Shown piece by piece: positions 39,201-52,500 of a DNA stretch of 64,000 nt (position 1 is the stretch's first letter; each line of letters opens with the position of its first letter). The DNA comes from Kryptolebias marmoratus (Eukaryota > Chordata > Actinopteri > Cyprinodontiformes > Rivulidae). The stretch spans positions 8,665,742 to 8,729,741 of the forward strand of contig NC_051436.1 in NCBI RefSeq assembly GCF_001649575.2, given 5' to 3'. The translations under genes and the position numbers were made by a program. The notes under the pieces were generated by a model, which saw only the letters and a program-made list of their open reading frames with translations, had not been told where the DNA came from and ran no database searches.

Positions 39201-41845
39201 CAGAACCGCACGTACGGACACAAACACAGACTCGGCGACTGTCACTCAGCTGCCGTCTCTCACCCCAGGTCGGGTCCGATGAGGGAGTGCCTCCTGAGCA
39301 TGGCCCGAGCCTGAACGTTGGTCAGGTTGGTGGTGGGCTCTCCGTTGACGGCCAGGATGAGATCGCCCACCCCCAGCCGTCCGTCACGGCTAATGGAGCC
39401 CCCGTGGATTATGCTGCGGATCAGCATCCCCAGGCCGTCCTTCGTGGCGCTCACCGTCATGCCTTCAGGACAGATTGCAGAAGACCGTTACACTTTCCGC
39501 GTCAGAAATACTCAAAAGAAGCACGGCTGTTTGAGGGGGTGCGCCTCACATTTTTTTATCTACTTACTTCAGCGTACTTTGCGCTTTTTTTTTAGCTGTT
39601 TATATGTCAAAATGCTCAGCTCAATCAGGAGATTTACTTTTGTTTTTTTGTCACTTTTACACTTATTACAATATTTAACTTTATTTACAGTTATTTCCCC
39701 AACGAAAGACAAGGAGATGTTTTCAAATTCTTCAAAAACATTGTTCTCTGTGAAATCTGATTCAGCAGACTTGCTCTGTTTTTGTCTTTTTAAGCTACTT
39801 TTAATTGTTAGCTGCTGTTAATCTGTTTTTAGCTTTTAGCTATCATTCTGTTACTTTTACTTTTAGCCAACCTTTTATTTCTTTTAACCTCTAGCTAGCT
39901 TTTTGCTACTTTAGCTTTTAGTATGTCTTTTGCTTCTTTTAGCTTTGGGTAACCTTTACTTGCCGCTAGCTAGCATTTCGCTTCTCTTAACTTTCACCTA
40001 GCCTTTTAGTTTCTAGCTAACATTCTGCTTTTTTTTTTTTTTTTGCTTTTAGCTAACCTTTTGTTAATTTTAGCTTCTAGCTAGCCCTTTGCTACTTTTA
40101 GTTTCTAGCTACAGTTTTGCTTCATTTAGCTTTTAGCTAGACTTTGGTTCTTTTCGATACCATTTTGTACCTTTTACTTTTAGCTAACCTTTTGTGACTT
40201 TTAGCTTTGAGCTAGCTTTTTGCTACTTTAGCTTTTAGGTAATGTTTCGCTATTTGTAGTTAGCATTTACTACTTTTAATTTATAGTTAGCCCTGTGCTA
40301 CTTTCAGCTTCTCGCTACCATTTTGCTACATTTAGCTATAGCCAGCCTTTAGCTCTATTCAGCATTTAGCTAGTGTTCTGCTACTTTCAGCTTTAACAAC
40401 TAAGGTTCAGCTTCTTCATTCAGCCACGTAGCATTCAGACTGCAGTTTGCCATTTTTCTATTTTCTTTCTGGCCCCAAACAGTCTCTGAAACAGTACAAA
40501 TACTCCTAAATGTACTTTTTCTCGGTGAAGTGTTGTGAAGTAATCTATCTGGAAACTTTCCTCCCTTCTTGTGCCCACACACGGCGCTCTTATCTTTACT
40601 CAGGCAGTGCTGAAACTAAATGTCAACTCTCTGGTGAAACAGCTTGGATAATTTGCAAAGATTACAAAAATATTCTTATTTAATACTTGAATCTTGATTC
40701 ATAGTCGGCAAATGTAAATACCCAAACATTTTATGCAAAAACGTCCACCTGACAACCACACAACAGACCTTCAGAGAGGGGGGGAAAAAAAGAGAGAGAA
40801 GCAGTTTTAAGCCACGAACAGATGATTTTAAACACCTATTTGTTTTAGAAGTTCAAACTTTGTATTTCCTGTGCCGGCAGCAGCCCCCTTGGGCAGCTTT
40901 TTGAAATGCAAATGCTTTGTATCGCAACAGATTTACCCTTTGAGTGGGAAAAACACCACAAATTGCTTCTATCAATTTGTCTCAAAAAGTGGGAATTTAA
41001 GCGAACCGAAGACAAAAGTAAAAAGCCAAATGCCCCGCTTTCAAATCCTAAAGGCTCATTAACGCTCCTGCGGAAGATGAGACGGGGAAATAAATAAAGA
41101 AGAACAAATATATTTATTTAAAAAAAAAAGGAAAGGAAAGATACAAACACAGACCGAGGCTGCAGTTGCCCTTGACAACTGTGATCGTCCTTTCAAAGCT
41201 GCTCCCGGGGGTCAGCGCCGCTTTGTCGCCGTCTCCGGCAGGTTCTTCCGCGCCGGCGTGGTCCTCGTCCTTGAAGGCGACAGTTCGACACATTTGTTCA
41301 CCGCGGTAAATTAAAACGCTAGAGCACATTTCCAAAAAAATTTTTAAAATGCAGCTTCGGTGACTTCTTTTAGTTAAACCCTGAAAATGTTGATCGTGAA
41401 ATTTACCTTTGAGGGATTTCCAAGCTCTCCGAGGCAGACGGCGGATCCCAGCCGACACTGATCCGAGTCCTCCGCGGCCTCCCAGACAGCAGGCCCGCCT
41501 CCCGTTTCAGCGAGCAAGCCGAAGGAGTCAGAGCTCCCGGCTGCCTCCTCCGGGCCAGGCCGCTGCGCCAAGTATTGATCCGGGCAGCTTAGGACGGCGC
41601 CAACGGCCGGGACGTGACCCGTCAGACTCGCCGGCGCGTACGAGGCCGACTTGTCCGGGGAGAAGTCCGACGGGGCCGCGAGGCTCCGACGCTCGTCCAG
41701 CGCGTTCAGGCGGGCGGTCAGCTGGAGTGAAACACAGAACGGAGGAGGAGGAATGAACACCGTCCTGCTCGGCTCGTAATGAGCCACAGAAATACCATCA
41801 GTGGCTGGAAGAAGGTGGCATGAACACCGCTGGTTTGGTAAAAGG

Positions 41846-41892
<47 letters not shown>

Positions 41893-43488
41893 CATATACA
41901 CATACCCCCCCCCCTCCATCATCAGTCCAGATCTACTGATCTGGACAAGATTACTCAAAAAGTTATAAATGGATTTCATTAAATTTTCATGAAATTTTCA
42001 GAAAAACGGCAAATTTGCTACAAGAAACGAGAGATGGTGGCGATCCGGTCAAAGGTCAAGGTCACAGATCAGCCCGTGCTCTAAATCTGCAGCTGTCCAA
42101 CAGGACAATTAAACTGCACCGGTGGACACCTCTTCAAGGGTGATCACGATGGTTTTCAAGGTCATAGCGTCCAAGTTCAACATCGAAGTCGACCTAGTGC
42201 TGTAACTTTGCAGCAGTGTGATGTAGGACCGTCAAACTGCACAGCTGGACACCTCAGGGGTCAAAGGTCATGCCTGTTAGTTTCAAGGTTCATGGGGTCA
42301 AAGGTCACAGGTGACCCCTCTGGTCTCTAGTTGTGTCCGTTGGTTTGTTTGTCCGTCTGTCAGCTAAGATCAGGTAAAAACTAATAACTAACAGATTTGG
42401 ATGAAATGTTTAGGAAATGTTGGGGTTGCCCCAATAAACAATGGATTAAATGTTTGTGCCAATCCAGATTATGATCCGGATGGCACCATTTTCTAATCCT
42501 GGCGCGCTCCGGTGTCTAGCGTCAGTCGTTTTTTTGTCCATGTGCAATCGCTCGTTTACCCTCGGCGTGGACGAGTGCAGATAGTCCAAGTCGTCGCCGC
42601 AGCCGCTGCCGTGGAGCGCCATCATGGAGGCCTGGAAGGTGTCGTCCTCCACGCCGGAGTAGGTCCGGTCCAGCGACGCCTTCTCATCCGGCAGATCGCC
42701 CTCGCCGGTGTCGATCTGGGATAGCGGACGACAGCGACCGAAACACGTTCCCTTATTTAAAAGCTACAGAAGGCCGAAGTAATCAGTCTATAATCCTAAC
42801 ATCACAAGTTAAAAAAAAAAAATTTGTTTCCCTTTGTCAGGAGTTTGGATTAGCCGGTTCCCCCCCCCCCCCCCNNNNNNNNNNNNNNNNNNNNNNNNNN
42901 NNNNNNNNNNNNNNNNNNNNNNNNNNNNNNNNNNNNNNNNNNNNNNNNNNNNNNNNNNNNNNNNNNNNNNNNNNNNNNNNNNNNNNNNNNNNNNNNNNNN
43001 NNNNNNNNNNCCCCCCCCCCCCCCAAACGCTAACTAACCAATGCGGGTTGCGCTCGGTAAAGGCCGCCCTCAGCCAGCTCCTCCTCCTCCTCCTCCTCCT
43101 CCTCCTCTCCTTCTTGGAGCAAAATACTGCTGAAGTCAAATGAATGGATGATGGTGGATGATGGGGTTATTTCCTGCTCACCGTAGGGGTGTGGAGAGTG
43201 GGAGTACCCACATATTCCCTAGGAAGAGTGGAGAAATTCTTTCACCGTCTCCGGCTTCAATGGAATGTTTTAACCTGACCGGAAATTAGTAGGGGATGGA
43301 AATGGAAATGGAAAAGCAAGCAACGGGTTAAAACGATGAACCGGTCAAAACGGACAACCAAACTTTTGAGACTTTCTTTGAATTTTCTTTTTTCACAGAA
43401 AAGCTGTTGAAGATATCAGAGGTTTTTTGTTTTTTTTTTGCTTAGTAAGAGCTCTGGGTATTGATTCTGTGTAGCATGCAGCCCAGAC

Positions 43489-43560
<72 letters not shown>

Positions 43561-46500
43561 AGCAAGCAGGCACATTGGGAGGATTACACACATCAGACTC
43601 AATTTTGAAAGGCAATACAACAAAATACCCCTCAGAAGTACATTCCACATCCTGCAGGAGAGCTTCCTGCAGCTCAGTAATCCAGCTAACCCCTGGCAGC
43701 CCAGAGGTCTCGCTGAGTAATCTGAAGGCAGATTCAATACGAGCGAAAAAAATGCAGCTCTACAGCAGAAAGAAACGCAAGCGGGGCTTTTTTCGGCTGA
43801 GAGAAGCAACGCTCAAAGAGCTCCTGGGGGGGTGGGGGTGGGGGGCGAACGTGGCCGCTGGACGGGACAGCTGCTGAGCCCGGAAGGTTTGATGACAAAG
43901 CGTGAAACTAAGATGTCGTGGATCGGGCGCCTGGTTTTGTTTGTTTGTTTGTTGTTGTTTTTTTTTTTAACAGCGCAGCAGGTGGAAGGCAGCACCGCAC
44001 CGGCCCGCCCATTTTTTTTTTCCAGCATAAAAAATTCAGGACTCCCGTAAGCCGAGCCTCTGTGACCGGGCTCCGAGTTGGGCAGCACACGAAACGAAAC
44101 AAAAAAGGGGCCTGGCCCGAAGCTGCACAGATATTACAGAGAAATCTCCACGAGTATGGAAGAAATAAAGTGAAAGGAGCGGTGCCTACGGGCAGCGGTT
44201 TGGCGACCCCAATCTGAACTTTTCCCGCCCTGGCGCCCTTGAGCGCCTGGACGGCGTCCTCCAGGCTGGCGCCCTCCAGGTCCATGGCGTTCACGTACAC
44301 CAGGCGGTCGCCCGGCAACAGCCTGCCGTCGTTCTCCGCGACGCCGCCGGGGACCAGGGAGCGGATCACGATCACCGTCTTGGTGGGGTCCAACGGGTCC
44401 TGTGGAAGAACCGGCTGTGGTTAAACCCCGACGTGGACGGGGACTGACAGTTGGGAGGAACAGTAACGGCGTGAATGCCGACGTTTCATCCGGATTTCCT
44501 ACCTGGTAGTCCAGGATACTGAACCCCAATCCACCTTCTCCCTTTTCCAGCTCGATATTCTGGATCTCCGACTCCCACATGGCCAAAGGAGCTCCTGTCA
44601 CCTCCTCTGTCATACAATCCGGCGTCGCCGTAACCGTGTTCACCTCGGAGTCCTCAGCTACCGCACCGCTGAGCTCTGTGTTACTCTGTGGAGACAGAGA
44701 AGGCACAAAAAAAAAAAAAAAAAAAAACAATGTAACACCATGCCGTGCTTCCTCCCCACAAAGGGACGCTATATTAGACGTCTCAGATCTTCGGCAAACG
44801 ATACTGGCTGCTGCTGAGGCGGTGCCGCTAAACCTTTCGGCTCAGTCGCCGAGGCTGAACCCGCGGCGGCCGAAGACACGGAAAGCAGACAGGCGAGACG
44901 GAGAGTCGGGCTAATGCCGGTTGATGAGTCATGTCGCAAGAGGAGTGTCCCTTTCCCATTAAATCCTAGCTCTTTTTCTTTTCATACAATCTGAAAGGTA
45001 AAGCTTGTCATTTATCCATCCATCCATCTTCTACCTCTTATCCGTGGTCTGCTCATGGAGGCAACAGGTCCAGCAGAGAAACCCAGACCTCCCTCTTCCC
45101 AGCGAGGCTCTCCAGCTCCTCCTGGGGGATCCCAAGGCGTTCCCAGACCAGAGAGGATCCATAATCCCTCCAGAGAGTTCTGGTCTCTTCCCAGTGGAAA
45201 AACCTCCAAAGGGAGGCGTCCAGGAGGCATCCTAATCAGATGCCAGGACCACCTCAGCTGACTCCTTTCGAAGAGGAGGAGCAGCGGCTCTACTCGACGG
45301 AGCTCCTCACCTGATCTCTGAGGCTGAGCCCAGCCGCCCTATGAAGGAAGCTTGGATTCAGGATCTCGTTCTTTTCTGCCATGATCCAAACCTCATGACC
45401 ACAGGTGAGGGTTGGAACGTAGTCGGACTCGTCACGTCTCTAACATAAAACACTGTCGACGCGTTAAAATAGACACGTGTGACGACCGCACCCTTCCGGC
45501 ACTTTAGAGTTCAGGAAATCCTTCGACACAAGGTATGGTTTTCACACTTTCACTGTTTGTTTGAGGCTTACTTTCTGCTCTGCGTTGCTGTCTGCCCTTT
45601 TATTAAGAGTGCTGTCAAGGACTGTGAAACTGTGGTTACCATGGGAACCCTAATGATAAAGTTTGTTTTATATTTTTTGTTTTTTACACCAAAAAGTCAC
45701 CATTTTGTCGCCTTAGATTATTACATTAAGTGGGTCCCAAATTATTATCGGGCCTTAAAGAAGAACGTTGGGTTTGGGGGCCGTAGCCGCTTCGAAATTT
45801 CTCCAGAAAAGTTCTAAAACAAAAAAAAAAAAACGAGAACCTGCGACCAATACGACAACGTTGGCTATCGAACCCAAAGCCGGTACCTTTAAGGCGTACG
45901 CCGACAGAACCTCCGAATCCGGCTGGACGGCACCCGTGTCAGTCCGGCGATCAGGTGCGGGTCTGCAGCAGGTCATGTAGACGCAGACCGGAAGTTCCTT
46001 CAGGATTCCCACCACCTCTTTGTGGGTTTCGCCAATCAGGGAAATACCGTTGACCTAAAAATGGGAAGCGGGTGCTTTTAGTTGTTTCAGTCCGAGCTCA
46101 ATGTTTGCTAACCGGAAAACTCCCAAAACTCAAGACCAGTGGTGGCCAAATCCCGGTCTTTAAGGGCCACCGTCCTGCATGTTTTACGTGTTTCTCTGCT
46201 CCGACACACCTGATTTAAATCAATGGGTGATTTACAGGCTTCTGCAGAACATGAAGAGGTGATTTAAGCACTGAATCAGGTGTGTTGGAGCAAGGAAACA
46301 AGGAAAACATGCGGGATGGTGGCCCTCAAGGACCAGGGTTGGAGACCCCTGGTCTAGTTTGACGGCAGAAGGGGAGAAAAAAAAAAAAGTCCCGTCTTCT
46401 TGAAGTTTTAGGCGGCAACAATTGCCGCCTCGATGTTTAATTAAGGAAGCCGCCCACCTCGACGAGTTCGTCTCCACTGAACAGCTTGCCGCAGCGTCCA

Positions 46501-49500
46501 ACAGGTCCCTCGGGAAGGACGGAGCGGATGTAGTGACGCCCGCTGCTGGCTTCGAGGCTGATGCCCAGACCGCTGCTCTCGGTGAACTTCTCCACCTGGG
46601 CCACCTGTCGAGGCGACAAAGAATCATCTGCGAAATCCGCAACAGCGGGGTTTTTATCTGCACGTTCTGCTCTAAACGTCTTAATGAGGAAACACCGATT
46701 AGTTCGGGTCTCGAGCGTCAGGCTAAAATACACGAGATGAAAAATTTCAAATGAGATGGCAACAAATTCAAACAACTCAAAACAACTCAATCACATTATC
46801 GGGCGATTAAAATAAAAACTTACGATAACTTCATTGCTTGGACCAAGAATCTCCTGCCACTTCTTCATTAGCTCTTCCTCTTCAAACGGAGTTAACTTCG
46901 ACCCTTGACGAAACAGCAAACGCTTTCATTTTGCACAAAATGGCGGCAATTTGGCACCATACACACTCGTTTTAAACTATATTCAAAGTGCCTATAATAT
47001 GAGACGATAAGTCATTTTAATGAAACTTTTAAAAACCCAAATAAAACGAAAACGAGACACGATTCGGCTGAACTGTTGTCCCCCGTCCCAGTATTGTCCA
47101 ACACTGTGTTTTCTGAAACAATGGTCCCTCTCTGCCCAAGGTGTGAGCAGCAGATTCCCGGCGTCTCACCGGGTTTGTCTTCCGTCGGCTGCTCCGCGGC
47201 TGGGCCGGCATCGGATCCTTCGCCTGTTGTCGGCTGACGCTCCTCGACCGCGGCGGCTGAGGGGACAGGAAGTACGGATCTCTCAGGCCAAAACTCAATA
47301 CAGCTGGTCATTCAGTCAACATAAACTCTGTTTATGGGACACATCGAACACTGTTTACAAGAGGGGATCGAGGCTTTTTTTTTTCCCCACGCCCGAATGT
47401 CAAAACGTTTTGATTTTTGTTCGCATTAATCTGCGCTGCCGCTTTGAGAGTCGGCAGAGAGGCTGGCTGCTGCCCAGCCCTGCATTTAAAAAAAAAAAAA
47501 AAAAGAGGTGGGAATCCCAGAGCTTCACAATGACGCTAAACATTATACGGTGGGATTTCCTGGGCTCAACAGCAGCTGGCAGAGAGAAAAAAAAAAAGTT
47601 GATTCCAAAATTTCCAGACTATAAACCGCTACTACCCCCCCGTCAGAGCGGCGTCCAAAAAACCCCGATTTTCACGATCCACCCAACGGGTTTCTAAAAG
47701 TCAGAAAGAAGATAGCGATCCATGACTTTTCCTTGCAGGCTACTGTGTTTATTTATTTATTTATTTTTAAACCAGCCGTGTTACAGGCACCAGTTTGGAG
47801 GGAAAAGCATTTATCGTACATATTTGTGTGTGTTACCGGTAAGAATTTATTTAAAAATTTTAAAAAATCTTTCTGTGTAAATACTTCATACTACAACATG
47901 AACACCTGCGGCTTAAAGACAAGTGAGGCCTGTATGCAATTTGGTTTTTTTTTAAAGTTAGTGGGTGCGGCTTATCCCGAAGAATACGGTAAACGGATCA
48001 TTTTCTGAAGACTACCCTGATAGAAAACATTGATTTAAAGCCAGATTAAGAAGCTTTTCTATTTTATTTTAGTTACCGGGAACACTAGATGGCGTCTTTA
48101 TGGACTCAACTCTCAATTATGGCAATAAATAAATAAATAAAGTCCATATTTTTCGCTTTCTTCGCACTGCAGCCTGAGCAGGGGTCAGAAAATGTTATTT
48201 TAAACTCTTTATTAGACGTTAGTGTTTATGTATGTCCAAAAAATAAACAAAAAAAAAGAAGAAGAAGAAGAAGCCGTAGACATATACATTTCAAGATCAT
48301 CATTTTATAATCACACTGAATCGCGGTCAGATCAAATCAGGAGGTGAATAAAGAGATTTATCCGTTTTTTTTGTGTGTTTTCTAAAACTCTTAAATCTCC
48401 TCAGGTTTTCCCACCGAATCACACTTCAACACCAGCATGTTTCCTACAAAAAGAAAAGATAAAACTGGTAGTTTGGGCTAAAAGAGACTAACCGATCACC
48501 GTAAAAGTGTCACGACAATTTATGTTTTTTTTTTTTGTTTTGTTTTAAATTAAATCCTTTTAATAATTTAATGACCACTCCACGTCCCATTTTACGACCC
48601 GGCACCGAGGGACGAGTCGGGGATCTCTTACATTAATTTCTGTTTCCTAAAGGAATTCATTGAAACTCATTTCAGAGAAAAACAAAAAACGAAAACGAGT
48701 CCAAACTTTGTAATTGTTCTTCTCTCAGACAGTTCGTAGCACCTGAGAAAGAATAAAATAAAATAAAATCTTCCCGAGTCTGCCATCTGTTCGGCGTACG
48801 TCTTTGTGCAGGTTTTTTGTTTTTATATTTTTTCAATTTCCTGTTGCCAAAGCTAATGGCTTCCCGTATCCATCGATCACCGCTGACACTGAGTAACGCA
48901 CGCGAGGAGCTTCCCCTGCTTCGGAAACAAGCCCGCAGGTTCCGCGGGAACAGCTGGAGACCGAACCCTCTCCCGTTTACTGTCAGTCTATCTTCTTTAC
49001 TGCCAATATTCTAAAAAAGCTATTAAAGCAAACATGACGTTTATACGCAGTCCTCCCCCGCTGATCTTCCAGTGAATAAATCGAACTCGGAGTTGGAGCA
49101 ACGTGACGGCGGGGTTCTGTTTCTTCTCTTCCCTCAGATCTGTTTGTTTTTAAGGTGCGTTTTAGTCCGTTTAAATGGAACATTTAAAAGGAATTGCTGA
49201 ATAAAAGAATCGTCATTACGTTTCCTAACGTCTCCGCAGGACTTCGTGTCCAACGAGGACCTTCGCAGGAACGCTTCGGAGGCCTTTTCGGACGATCGAA
49301 ACCAAAAAAAAACTCCTTCCACGGTTTTTGGGGAGCGCTGGTTTCATCGTTCGGTCTTTAACTGCTGGAGGTTTCCTTTCCCCAAGACGGATGAGTGGCA
49401 CTCGAATGGATTCAGGGAACCGACTGAAGTCCAACTCATGCTCCACTTTTGTTCTGCTTCTGTTGACGTTTCAACTGTGATGCGTTTAAGGTACAAGACT

Positions 49501-52500
49501 GGTTTTTTGCATTTATTATGCCACAAACGAGAGCACACGACTCCAGTTTTAGCCTCCTTCCTGGCTTCTCATTCAGTCTCGAATCCATTTTTACAATTTT
49601 TTAAAAGTTTTTTAAGCCTCTTGATTTGTCTGAGCTGCTTCCCCCTTACTGTTGACTGTCCCGAAGACATTTTAGAAGTCCAGAGGAGACCGAGCCCTTT
49701 TTGCGGTTCCGGCTCGTGAAACGTGGAACGAGCTGCCGCTGCAGGTCCGCAGGTCAGGCGGGCTCCATCTCTTTTTCTCCGTGGCCTTTTGACCCATCGT
49801 CTGTGGCTTCATCTTTCCCTTTTTTTTAACTTCTACGATTTCAATCGTTTTCTGTAGCTCCTACTTTTGTTGTTGTCGTTTCCTTTCCTTTCTCTTTTCC
49901 ATTGTTCCGCGCAGCGGTCGTGTTGTTTTAAAGTGGAAAAAAGCGGCACGGTATTCAAAACCTTTTTATCCTCTAATCCTAACGATAAAACTGAACTTTT
50001 TCCAATTCGAGTCCCACAAAAACGAACTCCTCCCAGCTGGAGATTTCTGGGCGGAGTCGGATCCGTCCAGCTGATAAAGAGCCGACAGACATCCGGCAGT
50101 TATCGTCATTACGTCAATTTCATTGAAAATTTGGTTTTATTTGAATTGGACTCATTGGCAGGCGGACTGTCATAGATCCTCTACGTAACAGGATTACCTC
50201 TCTGACAGGTATTTGCCATTTCATGTTTTTAAAAAAAAATAAAAATCTAGTTTCGTTTCAAATGAGCTTATCCGTGGGGCCGGATTGAGCTCACCTGCCG
50301 GGCCCAAATGTGGCCCCCGGGCCGCCATTTGGTCTCGAGGTTCAATGTTAGCTAACGCTGCGTTCTTTCACAGCAGAGAGGGAGTTGTTTCATAAAACTG
50401 GAAAACAATATAAATAAAACAGGGCACTAGCTCGGCTAGCCGTTAGCATGGGCGCCAAAAACGAACAGACTGTCCCTTTAAAAAGTGTCGCCTGTTTTTT
50501 TTAAGTGTCGGCCGGAACTTCTTCCACCCTTCTGCGTTCCCCGACTTTAATTTTTTAACTTCTTTATAGGAAGAGTTGTCAGTAAAAACGTCCACACCAA
50601 AGATGTCCTACGGTCCATTCGAAAAAAAAGACTTTTTGGCGCCAATCATCAGACGAAATCTTTCACCCGATTAAAACTCTAATTGGAGCCACATTTACAC
50701 ATAAAAAGACACATTTTCCAACTAATTATTAGCTGCAGACAATATGAGTTTCTTATTAAATTCAGCCGTCCTACCTTGAACGGGCTCCTCTGCCTTCTTC
50801 CTCTCCAGCTCCAGCTCCCTCATGGCGGCGGCAGCGGCGGGGACGGTGAGGACGGTGGCAGCAGGGGACAGGACGGGGACGCCGCCGGGAGTCACGACGG
50901 GGGGGACTCCGTCGGCCCCAAAGCCCCGTCGGATCAGCTTAAGTCGCACCGTCTGGCCGGTGTGTCTGAGCACCTCCACCGCCTGCTGATTGGTGGAGCC
51001 CCGGATGTTTACGCCGTCCACCTGCGGGGAGGAGGACCGCTCAGGACCGCGTGGCGTAACCAAAAAGGAGGGCCGGCGTCCCCTTAATCGAGACTCGGCT
51101 CACGCTTGCTTCGAGCGTCCATAATCCCAGGGGGGGGCCATACAGAAAAGCGAACGCAGCCCACGAGTGTTCCCCCAACTTACTTAATTAGTTCTGCAGA
51201 GGCAGGCGACGAATCAAAAATGATTCAAACTATTAAAGCAATTACTCAGGGAGAACAAAACAAGAGTTGCAACTAAAAATAATACGCCGTAATTGCGCTC
51301 TACTGTTAAAATGACAAACAGATTTTCTCAGTGTGTTAATTAAACGCTTCATTATATTCACCGTCACAAAAAAAATAAAATAAAAAAACAAAAAACAAAC
51401 CTGGTTTCTGTCGGGTAATTATGAATTATTCAAAACTCCGCGTCTGACTGTGGAAACTCTGAGCCTGTTTCTGCCGTTCATCGTTCCCATTTATTGTTTT
51501 TTTTTTCCTGTTTTTTTTTTTTTTTTTTTTTTAAGTTTCTCGTCTTCTCTGCAGTCTGACCGCTTCGGCATGTTTTGTGCAGCTTCAGCTCGTTCCGGAG
51601 ACGGAACATAAAAATACACTCAGAGCTCTGCCTTTGCCCCAAAAACATTGTTCTCCTTCAAATCTGCTTCATCGGACTTGCTCTGTTATTGTCTTCTTTA
51701 GCTGCTTTTAGCCTTTTGTTCTGCTAGTTATAGCTTTTAGCTAGCAGTTTAGCACTTTGAACAAACCTCTGGCTACTTTTAGCTAACCATTTGATACTTC
51801 TGGCATTGCTACTTTTAGCTTTTAAAAGCATTGTGCTACTTTTAGCTTGTAACTAGAGCTTAGCTTCTTTGAGCTAGCATTTTGGTACGTTTAGCTTCTA
51901 GCTAGCATCGTGCTACTTTTAGCTAGGCCTTAATTTTAGCAACCTCTTTGCTTCTAGCTACGGTTTCCGGATTTTTAGCTTTTAACTTGTGTTTAGCTTC
52001 TTTGAGCTAGCATTTTGGTACGTTTAGCTTCTAGCTAGCATCGTGCTACTTTTAGCTAGCCTTCTGATATTTCTAGCTTTAAGTTAGGCTTTACTTTTAG
52101 CAACCTCTCTGTTTTTTGCTACTTTTAGCTTTTAACTCGTATTTTGCTTCTTTGAGCTAGCATTTTGGTACTTTTACCTAGTGTTTCGCTGCTTTATAGC
52201 ATTTAGCTAGTCTCCTGCTTCTCTTAGCTTTGACAACTCAGCTTCAGCTTGTTTAGAAAACGTCATTAAAATCATACGGTGCTCAGAAAGTCCGGTTTCT
52301 CTGACGCCGCTGAGAACAGTGTTGAATCACAGAGTAGAATTAGTGAACCTACAGCTATTATCTGGTCCCCAACATGAATTCGGCCATCTTGGTCCACCGC
52401 ACTCTCCTTCGTTATGCTCTTGACGAAGATCCCCGACGGCTCTGGGGAGTCAGTACAAGACGTAAAATTAAAGGGGGATCCTGAAGAGTTCACACACGTT

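Larger units (their letters stand above)
35273..39263. other. Intron between mpdz exons 22 and 21
   Basis: Holds a possible conserved non-coding block (35540-35940), a gap, a TTTAGCTAGC array, copies of the GGCGGCCATCTTGAA repeat and the candidate cassette exon at 37880-37921. No other gene is supported. Confidence 0.6.

Noticed and set aside
43393..43877. Frames with runs of Ile-Tyr
   Set aside because: They are translations of the (AT)n microsatellite.
43813..44088. Minus-strand [13 protein letters not shown] peptide considered as an extra linker exon after exon 17
   Set aside because: Only weak resemblance to the mammalian linker and no suitable donor in phase.
47020..47697. A 225-codon plus-strand frame
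   Set aside because: It overlaps mpdz exon 12 on the other strand and runs through poly-A and a dispersed repeat; no family resemblance.
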